The notes beneath the pieces were generated by a model. It was not told the DNA's origin, made no database searches, and saw only the letters and a program-made list of their open reading frames with translations. DNA of 64,000 bases, from contig CAWEVM010000003.1 of NCBI GenBank assembly GCA_963812505.1, positions 62,001 through 126,000 of the forward strand, in the 5' to 3' direction. The position numbers and the translations under genes were made by a program. Of the stretch, positions 41,696-50,396 are shown in pieces (position 1 is the stretch's first letter; each line of letters opens with the position of its first letter). The DNA is from JAMXLO01 sp963812505 (GTDB taxonomy: Bacteria > Pseudomonadota > Alphaproteobacteria > Acetobacterales > Acetobacteraceae).

Positions 41696-42958
41696 ATGCT
41701 GCTGGGCGCGATCGCCGACGACTTCACCGGCGCAACCGATCTCTGCTCGATGCTGGTGCGCGGCGGCATGCGCACCGTGCAACTGATCGGCGTGCCGGAC
41801 CCGGCGGACCCTGTGCCCGATGCCGATGCGGTTGTCGTGGCGCTGAAGTCGCGCACCGCGCCGGTGCGGCAGGCGGTGGATGAAAGCCTAGCGGCACTTG
41901 CCTGGCTGCGTGCGGCAGGCTGCCGGCAGTTCTTCTTCAAGTATTGCTCGACCTTCGATTCCACCGACGCAGGCAACATCGGTCCCGTCGCGGATGCGCT
42001 GATTGCTGCTCTCGGCTGCGGCTTCGCGCTCGCGTGCCCGGCGTTTCCAGCCAATGCGCGCAGCGTCTACCAGGGCCATCTGTTTGTCGGCGGTGCGCTG
42101 CTGAACGAGAGCGGCATGGAGCATCACCCGCTGACGCCGATGACTGATGCCAATCTGGTCCGCGTGCTGTCGCGGCAGACCGATGGCACTGTTGGCCTGG
42201 TACCATACGCAACCGTCGAACAGGGACCGATGGCGATCCGCTCGGCGATGACGGCGCTGAAGGAACAGGGCCACCGCTATGCGATCGTCGATGCGGTCAG
42301 CGATACGCACCTGGCCGCGATCGGCGGGGCAGCCGAGCACCACGCGCTGATCACCGGCGGTTCTGGCGTCGCGATGGGGCTGCCGGACAACTTCCGTCGA
42401 CGCGGTCTGCTGCCGGAGCGCGATGCCGCCGCGCTGCCCGCGCTTGCGGGCCATGCCGCGGTGATTGCAGGCTCGTGTTCGCGCGCCACCCTCGCTCAGC
42501 TTGGCATGGCACGAGAGGTGGTACCGGTGCTGCAGCTTGATCCGATCGCGCAGCCCGAGACGGCGCGCATGGTCGCGCACGCGCGCGAGTGGATGACTGA
42601 CAAACTCGGCGCCACGCCGATCGTGATTGCTGCGTCGGCACCGCCTGACGAGGTGACGGCGTTGCAGCAGATGCTGGGACGCGATGCCGCAGGTACTCTG
42701 ATCGAGCAGACGCTGGCGCTGATCGCCGAGGAGCTTGTGGCGCGCGGCGTGCGGCGGCTCGTCGTCGCGGGTGGTGAAACGGCTGGTGCGGTGGTCTCGC
42801 GTCTTGGAGTGCGTCGCCTACGGATTGGCGGCGAGATCGATCCAGGCGTGCCGTGGACCTACGCCGAGGGCGGTGAGACACCGCTGCTGTTGGCCCTGAA
42901 GTCGGGCAACTTCGGCGCGCGCGACTTCTTCATCAAGGCGTTCGAGGTGCTGCTATGA
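41696..42958 (+). CDS. otnK: 3-oxo-tetronate (four-carbon acid sugar) kinase
   Basis: 420 residues. The opening GAIADDFTGATDLCSMLVRGGM is the DUF1537 (substrate-binding) half, the later ALITGGSGVAMGLP and VVAGGETAGAVV are in the ATP-binding half. The family phosphorylates 3-oxo-tetronates made from threonate/erythronate. The otnC aldolase gene follows after a repeat element, completing the kinase-aldolase pair; OtnI isomerase and the dehydrogenase are not in the window. It starts 4 bp after the methyltransferase gene. Confidence 0.92.
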   Translation: MLLGAIADDFTGATDLCSMLVRGGMRTVQLIGVPDPADPVPDADAVVVALKSRTAPVRQAVDESLAALAWLRAAGCRQFFFKYCSTFDSTDAGNIGPVADALIAALGCGFALACPAFPANARSVYQGHLFVGGALLNESGMEHHPLTPMTDANLVRVLSRQTDGTVGLVPYATVEQGPMAIRSAMTALKEQGHRYAIVDAVSDTHLAAIGGAAEHHALITGGSGVAMGLPDNFRRRGLLPERDAAALPALAGHAAVIAGSCSRATLAQLGMAREVVPVLQLDPIAQPETARMVAHAREWMTDKLGATPIVIAASAPPDEVTALQQMLGRDAAGTLIEQTLALIAEELVARGVRRLVVAGGETAGAVVSRLGVRRLRIGGEIDPGVPWTYAEGGETPLLLALKSGNFGARDFFIKAFEVLL

Positions 42959-43020
42959 TGGCCGGGTCGGGTCCTTTAGGCGCCACAGCGCTGAGATCGG
43001 CAGGCGCATCGGTCGCTCGT

Positions 43021-43107
43021 TCGTCATGGCCGAGCTAGGCTCGGCCATCCACGACTATGTCTGATGCGGAAGTCGTGGATGACCGGCATGGAGGCCGACC
43101 ATGACGA
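43021..43107. repeat. Palindromic intergenic element (REP-like)
   Basis: An 87-bp unit bounded by TCGTCAT (43021) and its complement ATGACGA (43101-43107). Inside are a perfect 10-bp hairpin (arms 43026-43035 and 43039-43048) and a second 10-bp inverted repeat (43046-43055 with 43072-43081). The right half resembles the half-copy at 45911. It lies between otnK and otnC. Such elements are scattered in related genomes. Confidence 0.75.
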
Positions 43108-43153
43108 TAGTACGCAGCGCAACAGAAGGTCGGGCACTCGCCCGAAACCGCAC

Positions 43154-43786
43154 ATGACCGAGGACGATACCCGCCAACTACTGGTTGAACTCGCCGCAAG
43201 CCTGTTTGCGCGCGGCTTCTCGGTCGGCAGCGCCGGCAATATCAGCGCACGGCTGCCCGACGGCTATCTGATCACGCCGACCAACTCGAGCCTTGGCCGG
43301 CTCGATCCCGCACGACTGTCACGACTGGATGCGGACTTCCGGCATGTTGGCGGCGACAAGCCGTCGAAGGAGGTGTTCATGCACCGTGCCTTCTACCGTG
43401 CGCGGGAAGACGCCGGTGCGGTCGTGCATCTGCACTCCACGATGGCCACCGCAGTCGCCTGCCTGCCCGATGTCGATGCGGCCAACCCGATCCCGCCACT
43501 GACGCCGTATTTCGTCATGCGGGTCGGGCGCAGCATGCCGATCGTCGAGTATTACCGGCCTGGCGATGCGGCGATGGAACCGGCGATCAATGCCGCCGCA
43601 GGCGATGCACGCGCGGTGTTGCTGGCCAATCATGGTCCGGTCGTATCCGGCAAGACACTGACCGATGCGGTCTATGCGGCGGAAGAGCTGGAAGAGGCCG
43701 CAAAGCTCTATCTGCTGCTGCGCGGCACGACGCCACGGCTGTTGAACGTGCGGCAGGTGGACGATCTGCTGACGACGTTCGGCTAA
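43154..43786 (+). CDS. otnC: 3-oxo-tetronate 4-phosphate decarboxylase (class II aldolase)
   Basis: 210 residues from ATG 43154. Class II aldolase/adducin fold with zinc ligands HLHSTMA and NHGPVV, and the acidic residue in SKEVFMHRAFY. Family OtnC decarboxylates 3-oxo-tetronate 4-phosphate to dihydroxyacetone phosphate. The start lies past the repeat element; the longer frame to 43064 would read through it and is rejected. Pairs with otnK. Confidence 0.9.
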   Translation: MTEDDTRQLLVELAASLFARGFSVGSAGNISARLPDGYLITPTNSSLGRLDPARLSRLDADFRHVGGDKPSKEVFMHRAFYRAREDAGAVVHLHSTMATAVACLPDVDAANPIPPLTPYFVMRVGRSMPIVEYYRPGDAAMEPAINAAAGDARAVLLANHGPVVSGKTLTDAVYAAEELEEAAKLYLLLRGTTPRLLNVRQVDDLLTTFG

Positions 43787-43792
43787 GAAAAA

Positions 43793-43810
43793 GGGCGCCC
43801 GAAGGCGCCC
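43793..43810 (-). terminator. Rho-independent terminator for the histone-like gene (leftward)
   Basis: GGGCGCC (43793-43799) pairs with GGCGCCC (43804-43810) around a CGAA loop. On the minus strand the hairpin is followed by a T-rich run (from the AAGAAAAA at 43785-43792). It may also end otnC transcription on the plus strand. Confidence 0.7.
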
Positions 43811-43861
43811 CGTTATCCGCACCGGCTCCACGAAGGGAGCCGGCCACGGCGTAACCTCAGT

Positions 43862-44200
43862 TCACGGCTCCGAGCCGCTCGATGGCATCGAGTCGGCTGC
43901 AGGAGCCGCGGCAGCAGCGGCCTTCTTGCGTCCGCCGCCCTTCTTTCGAGCCGCTGCCTTCTTGCGCCCGCCTTTCTTCGCAGCGGCCTTCTTCTTCGCT
44001 CCAGTCTTGCGGCCGACCTTCTTCGCAGCGGTCTTCTTGCGGCCCACGGCCTTCTTCTTCGGGGCGGCCTTGCGTCCGGCCTTCTTTGGCGCGGCCTTGC
44101 GTGCGCCCTTCTTCGCTGCGGCCTTCTTGCGGCCGCCCGCCCGCATCGCCAGCGCCTGCGCGCGTGGCTGCTCGGTGGTCGGGGTTTCTTCGTTGCTCAC
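43862..44200 (-). CDS. Histone H1-like Lys/Ala-rich protein
   Basis: 112 residues with about 30 lysines and 12 arginines, in repeats of the type GRKKAAAKK, KKAGRKAAPKK and GGRKKAAARKK. This resembles the C-terminal domains of eukaryotic H1 and bacterial nucleoid proteins such as Hc1 and HupB extensions. It would bind DNA nonspecifically in the nucleoid. No globular domain. Leftward; the terminator is about 50 bp downstream. Confidence 0.85.
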   Translation of the reverse strand: MSNEETPTTEQPRAQALAMRAGGRKKAAAKKGARKAAPKKAGRKAAPKKKAVGRKKTAAKKVGRKTGAKKKAAAKKGGRKKAAARKKGGGRKKAAAAAAPAADSMPSSGSEP

Positions 44201-44676
44201 CTGTAGGAACTCCTTCTGGTGTCGTTGGTTTCTGTCGCGCGGTTAGGCTGCGGCCGAGGTAGCGACCGGTTCCGCACCAGGCCTGCCGCAGTTTGCGAAC
44301 CGTGCAGACAGACCAGCTTCATCGGGCCGGCGATCCAGCGTGGGATGAGAAGTGCCACGCGCGCCAATGCCGCACGTCACTGGAAGCTCGACGAACCAGC
44401 CGGCGCAGGTCTGCGCCATCGTCTTCGTCGCCACCGCGATCCTGCATCGGACATCGATGCTCGATCGACTGTGCTTCACCTGGACGAGACTGCGGTCAAT
44501 GGACCGTCCTTCTGTTGTCATGCGCATTGCGTCGGCTCGTTACGAATCGAATGCATACGCACCGAATCCGCTATTCCTTGTCTCGCCCACCGCTGTCAAC
44601 AAAAAGCAACCGTTTCGTCGCGAGTTCGATGAAAAAAGTGCGCTCGACGCGCAATACGATGCATCGATGTCACACA
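44201..44676. other. Intergenic region without a supported gene
   Basis: About 480 bp upstream of the histone-like gene and downstream of prpC. Frames on both strands show no domain or ribosome site. A promoter for the histone-like gene is expected here but no clear motif was picked out. Confidence 0.4.
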
Positions 44677-44708
44677 AAACCGCCGCGACAGCGATGTCGC
44701 GGCGGTTT
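44677..44708 (-). terminator. Terminator downstream of prpC
   Basis: A perfect 14-bp stem (44677-44690 with 44695-44708) and a GCGA tetraloop, ending in TTT on the minus strand. It lies 22 bp after the prpC stop. Confidence 0.85.
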
Positions 44709-44729
44709 AGGTCGACGAATGCGAATCGC

Positions 44730-45884
44730 TCAGCCGCGCTTGTCGATCGGCACGAACGGCACGTTTTCGGGCCCGATGTAGTTCGCTGTCGGGCGGATCA
44801 GCTTGTTGTCGATGCGTTGTTCGATGACGTGCGCGCCCCAGCCGGAGGTGCGTGCGATCACGAACAACGGCGTGAACATCGCGGTGGGCACACCGAGCAT
44901 GTGGTACGAGATGGCACTGAACCAGTCGAGATTGGCGAACATCTTCTTGGCGTCGGCCATCGTCGCCTCGATCCGGTCGGCGACGTTGAACAGCTTCAGC
45001 GAGCCGGCGGCCTGCGACAGACGCCGTGCAACCTCCTTGATGACCGCGTTGCGCGGATCGGCGATCGTATAGACGGCGTGGCCAAAGCCGATAATGACCT
45101 CGCGGTTGGCGACACGCTTGCGGATGTCGGCTTCCGCCTCATCGGGGGTCGCGTAGCGGCTTTGGATGTCGAACGACACCTCATTGGCGCCGCCATGCTT
45201 GGGCCCGCGCAGCGCGCCGATGCCGGCGGTGATCGCCGAATACATGTCCGCCCCGGTGCCGGCGACCACCCGGCAGGTGAAGGTCGAGGCGTTGAACTCG
45301 TGCTCGGCATATAAAATCAAGGAGGTGTGCATGGCGCGGACGAACATCTCGCTGGGCGGGTGGCCGTGCAGCAGGTGCAGGAAATGGCCGCCGATGCTGT
45401 CGTCATCGGTCTCCACGTCGATCCGCTTGCCGTTGTGGGCGTAGTGGAACCAGTAGAGCAGCGCAGAGCCGAGACAGGCCATCAGGCGATCGATGATATC
45501 GCGGGCGCCAGGCTGGTTCTGGTCCTCCTTCTCGGGCAGCGCGCAGCCGAGTGCGGAGACGGCGGTGCGCATCACGTCCATCGGATGCGAGGCGGGCGGC
45601 AGGGCCTCGAGCGACTGCTTCAACGATGCGGGCAGGCCGCGCAGCGAACGCAGCTTCCCCTTGTAGGCAGCGAGTTCGGCGCGTGTGGGGAGCGCGCCGT
45701 GCACCAGGAGGTAGGCGATCTCCTCGAACTCGCAGGTCTCGGCGACGTCGAGGATGTCGTAACCGCGGTAGTGCAGGTCATTGCCGGTGCGCCCTACCGT
45801 GCACAGCGCCGTGTTGCCGGCGGTGACGCCGGACAGGCCGACGCCTCTCTTTGCGCGGTTGGGAAGGGTGGCGGTGTCGCTCAT
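44730..45884 (-). CDS. prpC: 2-methylcitrate synthase / citrate synthase
   Basis: 384 residues. PrpC condenses propionyl-CoA and oxaloacetate to 2-methylcitrate. Catalytic blocks: SIGGHFLHLLHGHPP, RGPKHGGANE, IIGFGHAVYTIADPRN. The short bacterial length and N-terminal GLSGVTAGNTALCTVGRTGNDLHYRGYDI match the type II/methylcitrate class. prpD is 76 bp upstream, same direction, so the pair forms the propionate operon; prpB is not adjacent. Confidence 0.92.
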   Translation of the reverse strand: MSDTATLPNRAKRGVGLSGVTAGNTALCTVGRTGNDLHYRGYDILDVAETCEFEEIAYLLVHGALPTRAELAAYKGKLRSLRGLPASLKQSLEALPPASHPMDVMRTAVSALGCALPEKEDQNQPGARDIIDRLMACLGSALLYWFHYAHNGKRIDVETDDDSIGGHFLHLLHGHPPSEMFVRAMHTSLILYAEHEFNASTFTCRVVAGTGADMYSAITAGIGALRGPKHGGANEVSFDIQSRYATPDEAEADIRKRVANREVIIGFGHAVYTIADPRNAVIKEVARRLSQAAGSLKLFNVADRIEATMADAKKMFANLDWFSAISYHMLGVPTAMFTPLFVIARTSGWGAHVIEQRIDNKLIRPTANYIGPENVPFVPIDKRG

Positions 45885-45910
45885 GGGTGGTTGCTCCAGC
45901 GTGAAGGAAA

Positions 45911-45945
45911 GACGTGGATGATCGGCACGAGGCAGGCCATGACGA
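45911..45945. repeat. Half-copy of the palindromic repeat found at 43021
   Basis: GACGTGGATGATCGGCACGA (45911-45930) through GACGA at 45941-45945 resembles the right half of the element at 43072-43107 (GTCGTGGATGACCGGCATGG onward). It lies between prpC and prpD. No full left half is seen, so it is a degenerate or partial copy. Confidence 0.5.
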
Positions 45946-45960
45946 TGGCGGCGGTCAGCT

Positions 45961-47460
45961 TCAGAATATCCCCGGCCTGCCGACAGCGAGCGCGCCGGCG
46001 GGCAGCGCGACGTTCAGCGTGTGCAGTTCGCCCGCCTTCAGCCGGGACAGATCTTGCGCGGCTTCCAGGAAGCGGTTCGCCTCGCGCGTCGAGATCACGC
46101 CATCTGTCAGCGTGGTGAACTTGCGGATGTAGTCGTCGCGTCCAAACGGTCTGGCGCCGAGCGGATGCGCGTTCGCCACCGCGAGCTCGTCCACGATACG
46201 GGTGCCATCCTGCATCAGCACCTCGACGCGTCCGCCGAACGCCTGCTCGGACGGATCGGTGGACAGATAGCGGCGTTCCCACTCGGGATCCTCGCGCGTC
46301 TCGACCTTTTGCCAGAGCCGAACGGTGTCGGCTCGGCCCGCACGGCGCGGCGTGTAGCTGTTCACGTGGTGCCAGCGCCCATCCTGCAAGGCGACGGCGA
46401 AGATGTACATGATCGAGTGGTCGAGCGTCTCGCGGCTCGCCTTCGGATCCATCTTCTGCGGGTCATTGGCGCCGGTGCCGATCACGGCGTGCGTGTGATG
46501 GCTGGTGTGGATGATGACCTTCTCGATCTTCTCCAGGTCAGGGACCTGATCGCGCATCTTGAACGCCAGGTCGATCAGTGCCTGCGACTGGTATTCGGCG
46601 CTGTGCTCCTTGGTGAAGCTGTCGAGGATGGCGCGCTTCGGCTCGCCTGAGACGGGCAGCGGCACGCGGTACAGCGCGTCGGGTCCATCCAGCAGCCAGG
46701 CGATTACCGAATCCTCGCCTTCATAGATCGGACTTGGCGCGCCTTCGCCGCGCATGACGCGATCCACCGCCTCCACCGCGAGCTTGCCGGAATGCGCCGG
46801 CGCATACGCCTTCCACGAGCTGATCTCGCCTTTGCGTGACTGGCGTGTCGTGCAGCTCACATGCACCGCCTGCTGCACGGCCTGGTAGATCACCTCCTGC
46901 TTCAGGCCGAGCAGCGTGCCGATCCCGGCTGCCTGGCCGGGGCAGAGATGGGTGATGTGGTCGATCTTATGCTTGTGCAGCGAGATGGCACGGACAAGGT
47001 CGATGTGGATTTCGTAGCCGGTGGCGAGGCCGCGGATCAGGTCGCGACCGGATTTCCCCATGGTCTGCGCCACCGCGAGGATCGGCGGGATGTTGTCGCC
47101 GGGATGCGAATAGTCCTGCGCCAGGAATGTGTCGTGCATATCGAGTTCGCGCACCGCGGTGCCGTTCGCCCAGGCGGCCCATTCGGGGCTGACGCGCTTG
47201 CCATGTGCCGCGCCGAACACCGTGGCGGCATCCTTGCGGGGATGACCGAGCGCCATGTCGCGCGCGGTCACCACCGGATGGCGGTTGATCGCGCCGATCG
47301 CCACGGCGGCGTTGTCGATGATGCGGTTGACGATCATGGCGACGACGTCACGCTCCACCGGCACGCGGTCGGCGGCGACCGCGGCGATCTTCCAGGCGAG
47401 CTGATCCTCGCGCTTCAGGTTGTCCTTGGATGGGTGCACCTTCACGTCGTGCAGGATCAT
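45961..47460 (-). CDS. prpD: 2-methylcitrate dehydratase (MmgE/PrpD family)
   Basis: 499 residues from ATG 47460, with GGAGGA 6-7 nt upstream. Dehydrates 2-methylcitrate in propionate breakdown. Family segments: WANGTAVRELDMHDTFLAQDYSHPGDN (about residues 94-120), LHKHKIDHITHLCPGQAAGIGT, KAYAPAHSGKLAVEAV and WERRYLSTDPSEQAFGG. Without prpB nearby, the methylisocitrate lyase must be elsewhere. The frame extends to 47538 without family match. Confidence 0.92.
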   Translation of the reverse strand: MILHDVKVHPSKDNLKREDQLAWKIAAVAADRVPVERDVVAMIVNRIIDNAAVAIGAINRHPVVTARDMALGHPRKDAATVFGAAHGKRVSPEWAAWANGTAVRELDMHDTFLAQDYSHPGDNIPPILAVAQTMGKSGRDLIRGLATGYEIHIDLVRAISLHKHKIDHITHLCPGQAAGIGTLLGLKQEVIYQAVQQAVHVSCTTRQSRKGEISSWKAYAPAHSGKLAVEAVDRVMRGEGAPSPIYEGEDSVIAWLLDGPDALYRVPLPVSGEPKRAILDSFTKEHSAEYQSQALIDLAFKMRDQVPDLEKIEKVIIHTSHHTHAVIGTGANDPQKMDPKASRETLDHSIMYIFAVALQDGRWHHVNSYTPRRAGRADTVRLWQKVETREDPEWERRYLSTDPSEQAFGGRVEVLMQDGTRIVDELAVANAHPLGARPFGRDDYIRKFTTLTDGVISTREANRFLEAAQDLSRLKAGELHTLNVALPAGALAVGRPGIF

Positions 47461-47533
47461 GCGTTTCCTCCGCTGGTGTCCGTGTGCGATCCTTCGTAAG
47501 GTCAAGCGCACTGCATCGCAACTGAGTGCCAGG

Positions 47534-47552
47534 GACACTTATATATAGTGTC
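47534..47552. promoter_or_regulatory. Operator-like palindrome at the amidohydrolase start
   Basis: GACACT (47534-47539) and AGTGTC (47547-47552) are exact complements flanking TATATAT. The palindrome overlaps the GTG at 47548. It could be a regulator site combined with a -10-like TATATA. It suggests the true start may be the in-frame GTG at 47569. Confidence 0.5.
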
Positions 47553-48909
47553 AGCTCCATTCGACCGGGTGATCGTCGGCGAGGTGGTCACCAACGACAC
47601 CATCATCCCGTGCGGCTACGTCGCTGTGCGCGGCGAGACGATTGCCGCGATCGGCGAGGGGTCGCCACCGCCGGCGGGCGAGACCATCGACCATTCCGGC
47701 AAGCTGATTCTGCCGGGGTTGGTCGATGGCCACATGCACACTTCGTCCTCCACCGGTTGGCCTGGCATCGAGACCGCGACGAAGAGCGCGGCAGCGGGTG
47801 GCGTCACCACGTGCGTGGATATGCCGTACGACGTGCCGCGACCGGTGACCGATGCGGCGATCCTGGCCGACAAGATCGGTTGGGTTGAGCGCACCGCGCA
47901 TGTCGACATGGCGCTGTATGGTACCATCACCAAGACCGGCGGCATCGGCGCAATTCCCGGTCTGGCGGCCGGCGGCATCTCGGCGTTCAAGCTGTCCACC
48001 TACGAGTATGACGCGGTGCGGTTCCCGCGCATCGACCATCCGACGATGCTCGCCGCGTTCCGCGAGATCGCCAAGACCGGGTTGCCGGTGGCGATCCACA
48101 ACGAGGATCAGGAGCTGGTGGAGATGCTGACCGCGCAGGCGCGCGCGGAGGGGCGCACCGAGCCGATCATGCATTGTCGCACGCGCCCGCCGCTGGCCGA
48201 GACGATGGCCGATCTCGAGATCTTCGAGATGGCGCTGGAAACCGGGGCGCATGTGCACATCGCGCATTCGTCGCTGTCACGCGGGTTCGCGATCGCCGAG
48301 ACGTTCCGCGGCATGGGCGCGCAGGCCACCGGCGAGGCATGCATCCAGTATCTGTGCATGACCGAGGACGACATCGTGCGGCTGGGCGGCAAGGGGAAGT
48401 GCAATCCGCCGTTCCGCACTGCCGATGAGGTGGAGCGGATGTGGCAGTGCCTGACCGCGGGCAAGATCGCTTATGTCTCCACCGATCACGCGCCCTGGCC
48501 GATCGACCGGAAGACGCTGCCGGACATTTTTGCCAATGGTGCCGGGCTGACCGGAATGCAGAGCTTTGCGCCGCTGATGTTCTCGCTGCTTCAGGAGCGC
48601 GGGTTGTCGCCGACGCTGTTGGCGACCTGGTGCGCCGAGCGAAGCGCCAAGATGCACGGGCTGTGGCCGAGGAAAGGCGCGCTGCGGGTCGGCTCGGATG
48701 CCGATCTTTGCGTGTTGGAGCGCGGGGATTTCGTGTTCGACGAGGCAGAGATCCAGGATCGGCCGGAGATGCGCTGGTCGCCGTACCACGGACGGCCCAT
48801 GCGCGCGCGCGTTGTCGCAACGTTCCTGCGCGGGGCGCTGATCTGGGATGGCGCGTCGGTGCTGGCCAAGCCGGGTAACGGACGCTTCGTCCGGCGAGCG
48901 GCGCACTGA
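47548..48909 (+). CDS. Cyclic amidohydrolase (allantoinase/dihydroorotase family)
   Basis: 453 residues if started at GTG 47548. Metal-site motifs: VDGHMHTS (HxH), the carboxylated Lys in SAFKLSTYE, AIHNEDQEL, VHIAHSSLS and the Asp in VSTDHAPWP. Members include allantoinase, dihydropyrimidinase and dihydroorotase; the motif set alone does not choose. The GTG lies inside a palindrome, so GTG 47569 is an alternative. Divergent from prpD across an 87-bp gap. Confidence 0.88.
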   Translation: MSAPFDRVIVGEVVTNDTIIPCGYVAVRGETIAAIGEGSPPPAGETIDHSGKLILPGLVDGHMHTSSSTGWPGIETATKSAAAGGVTTCVDMPYDVPRPVTDAAILADKIGWVERTAHVDMALYGTITKTGGIGAIPGLAAGGISAFKLSTYEYDAVRFPRIDHPTMLAAFREIAKTGLPVAIHNEDQELVEMLTAQARAEGRTEPIMHCRTRPPLAETMADLEIFEMALETGAHVHIAHSSLSRGFAIAETFRGMGAQATGEACIQYLCMTEDDIVRLGGKGKCNPPFRTADEVERMWQCLTAGKIAYVSTDHAPWPIDRKTLPDIFANGAGLTGMQSFAPLMFSLLQERGLSPTLLATWCAERSAKMHGLWPRKGALRVGSDADLCVLERGDFVFDEAEIQDRPEMRWSPYHGRPMRARVVATFLRGALIWDGASVLAKPGNGRFVRRAAH

Positions 48910-48937
48910 ACCCTCGTCGCGTCATGGCCTATGCGCC

Positions 48938-49351
48938 ATGAGCGAGCTGTTTCGCCCGCGCCGTCGGCCGGTGCTGCGTTTCGTGCTGGCATTCAGCGTC
49001 TGCGCGATCCTGGTATTCGCAGCGGTCACTGTGATCTGGCTACGCCTGCACGTTGTGCCGCCGGATTGTGAAGACCCCGAGACGCTCGCGCTGGTGCGCC
49101 AGAGTCTGACCGGGCGCTTCAAGGTGCCGGCGAGCGTGACGATCGAGAACATCCAGACCCACGCTGGCGGCTACGTTGCGTTCCGCTTCGCCTGCGAGGC
49201 CGATCTGCGCGGCATCGATCCCAACGATCTGCCGCCTGGCTCACCGGTGCCTGGCTCGGTGTACTACGTCAGCCGATTGGCGGACGGCGGTCGGCGCCAT
49301 GACGTGACGGTCAGCATCCAACCGCTGCTGATCCTGGAAAAGGTGCAGTGA
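48938..49351 (+). CDS. Hypothetical single-pass membrane protein
   Basis: 137 residues from ATG 48938. The N-terminus is basic (RPRRRPVLR), followed by one membrane helix (about residues 14-35), so type II with a periplasmic C-terminal domain of about 100 residues containing CEDPETLALVRQSLTGRF and FRFACEADLRG. No family recognised. Converges on cysK with an 11-bp gap. Confidence 0.7.
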   Translation: MSELFRPRRRPVLRFVLAFSVCAILVFAAVTVIWLRLHVVPPDCEDPETLALVRQSLTGRFKVPASVTIENIQTHAGGYVAFRFACEADLRGIDPNDLPPGSPVPGSVYYVSRLADGGRRHDVTVSIQPLLILEKVQ

Positions 49352-49361
49352 GCGCCACGGG

Positions 49362-50366
49362 TTATGCCAGCCACTGCGGCACGGGCAGGTTTTTCGAGCG
49401 CAGGAATTCCGGATTGAACAGTTTCGACTGATAGCGCGAGCCGCCATCCGCCAGGATCGTCACCACGGTGTGGCCCGGTCCGAGTTGCTTCGCCACGCGG
49501 GCGGCTGCCGCGATATTGATCCCAGACGAGGTGCCGACCGACAGGCCTTCGTGGATCAGCACGTCGTAGATGTGCTGCAGCGCCTCGCTGTCGGGGATGC
49601 GCTGCGCGTCATCGATCGGCGCGCCTTCCATGTTGGCGGTGACGCGTGAGTTGCCGATGCCCTCGGTGATCGAGCTGCCCTCGATCTTGAGGTCGTTGTG
49701 CTTCACCCAGCCATACAGACCGCTGCCCTCGCAGTCCGCCAGCACGATGCGCACCTTGGGATTGTGCGCCTTCAGAGCGAGGGCGACACCGGCCAGCGTG
49801 CCGCCGGTGCCGCAGGCGCAGGTGAAGGCATCGACCTTGCCTTCGGTCTGCTCCCAGATCTCCGGGCCGGTATGGGTGCGGTGGCCTTCGCGGTTGGCCA
49901 GATTGTCGAACTGGTTCGCCCACACCGCGCCGGTTTCCTCCGCCATCCGGCGCGAGACGTGCACGTAATTGCCGGGATCGCGATACGGCTTCGCCGGCAC
50001 CAGACGCAGGTCGGCGCCGATCATGCGCAGGAAGTCGATCTTCTCCTTGCTCTGCGTCTCCGGCATCACGATGACGCAGCGATAGCCGCGGGCATTGCCC
50101 ACCAGCGTGAGGCCGATGCCGGTGTTGCCGGCGGTGCCTTCGACGATGGTGCCGCCCGGCTTCAGTGCGCCGCGCTTCTCGGCGTCGGCAATGATGTAGA
50201 GGCCTGCTCGATCCTTCACTGAGCCGCCCGGGTTCATGAACTCAGCCTTGCCCAGGATGGTGCAGCCGGTTTCTTCGGAGGCGCGACGCAGCTTGATCAG
50301 CGGCGTCTGGCCGATCGATGCGGCGAGGTCCTCTTGCCAGCACGAACCGTGGTAGAGTTGGGTCAT
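49362..50366 (-). CDS. cysK: Cysteine synthase A-type PLP enzyme
   Basis: 334 residues from ATG 50366. The PLP lysine is in PGGSVKDRAG, the phosphate-binding loop in GTAGNTGIGL, and IGQTPLIKL opens the fold. The sequence is that of the O-acetylserine sulfhydrylase group. Starts at 50378 and 50372 are also in frame; 50366 has GAGG at the best spacing. The frame extends far upstream through the divergent rhodanese gene. Only 30 bp separate the two starts. Confidence 0.8.
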   Translation of the reverse strand: MTQLYHGSCWQEDLAASIGQTPLIKLRRASEETGCTILGKAEFMNPGGSVKDRAGLYIIADAEKRGALKPGGTIVEGTAGNTGIGLTLVGNARGYRCVIVMPETQSKEKIDFLRMIGADLRLVPAKPYRDPGNYVHVSRRMAEETGAVWANQFDNLANREGHRTHTGPEIWEQTEGKVDAFTCACGTGGTLAGVALALKAHNPKVRIVLADCEGSGLYGWVKHNDLKIEGSSITEGIGNSRVTANMEGAPIDDAQRIPDSEALQHIYDVLIHEGLSVGTSSGINIAAAARVAKQLGPGHTVVTILADGGSRYQSKLFNPEFLRSKNLPVPQWLA

Positions 50367-50396
50367 CGCCATCCTCATGCAGCGGGAGTTCCTGTG

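Noticed and set aside
28105..44200. CRISPR array, phage or integrative element
   Set aside because: No regularly spaced repeats, integrase, transposase, phage structural or tRNA-flank features were found here or elsewhere in the window.
44243..44527. 94-residue minus-strand frame upstream of the histone-like gene
   Set aside because: No ribosome site, no domain, composition like random GC-rich sequence.
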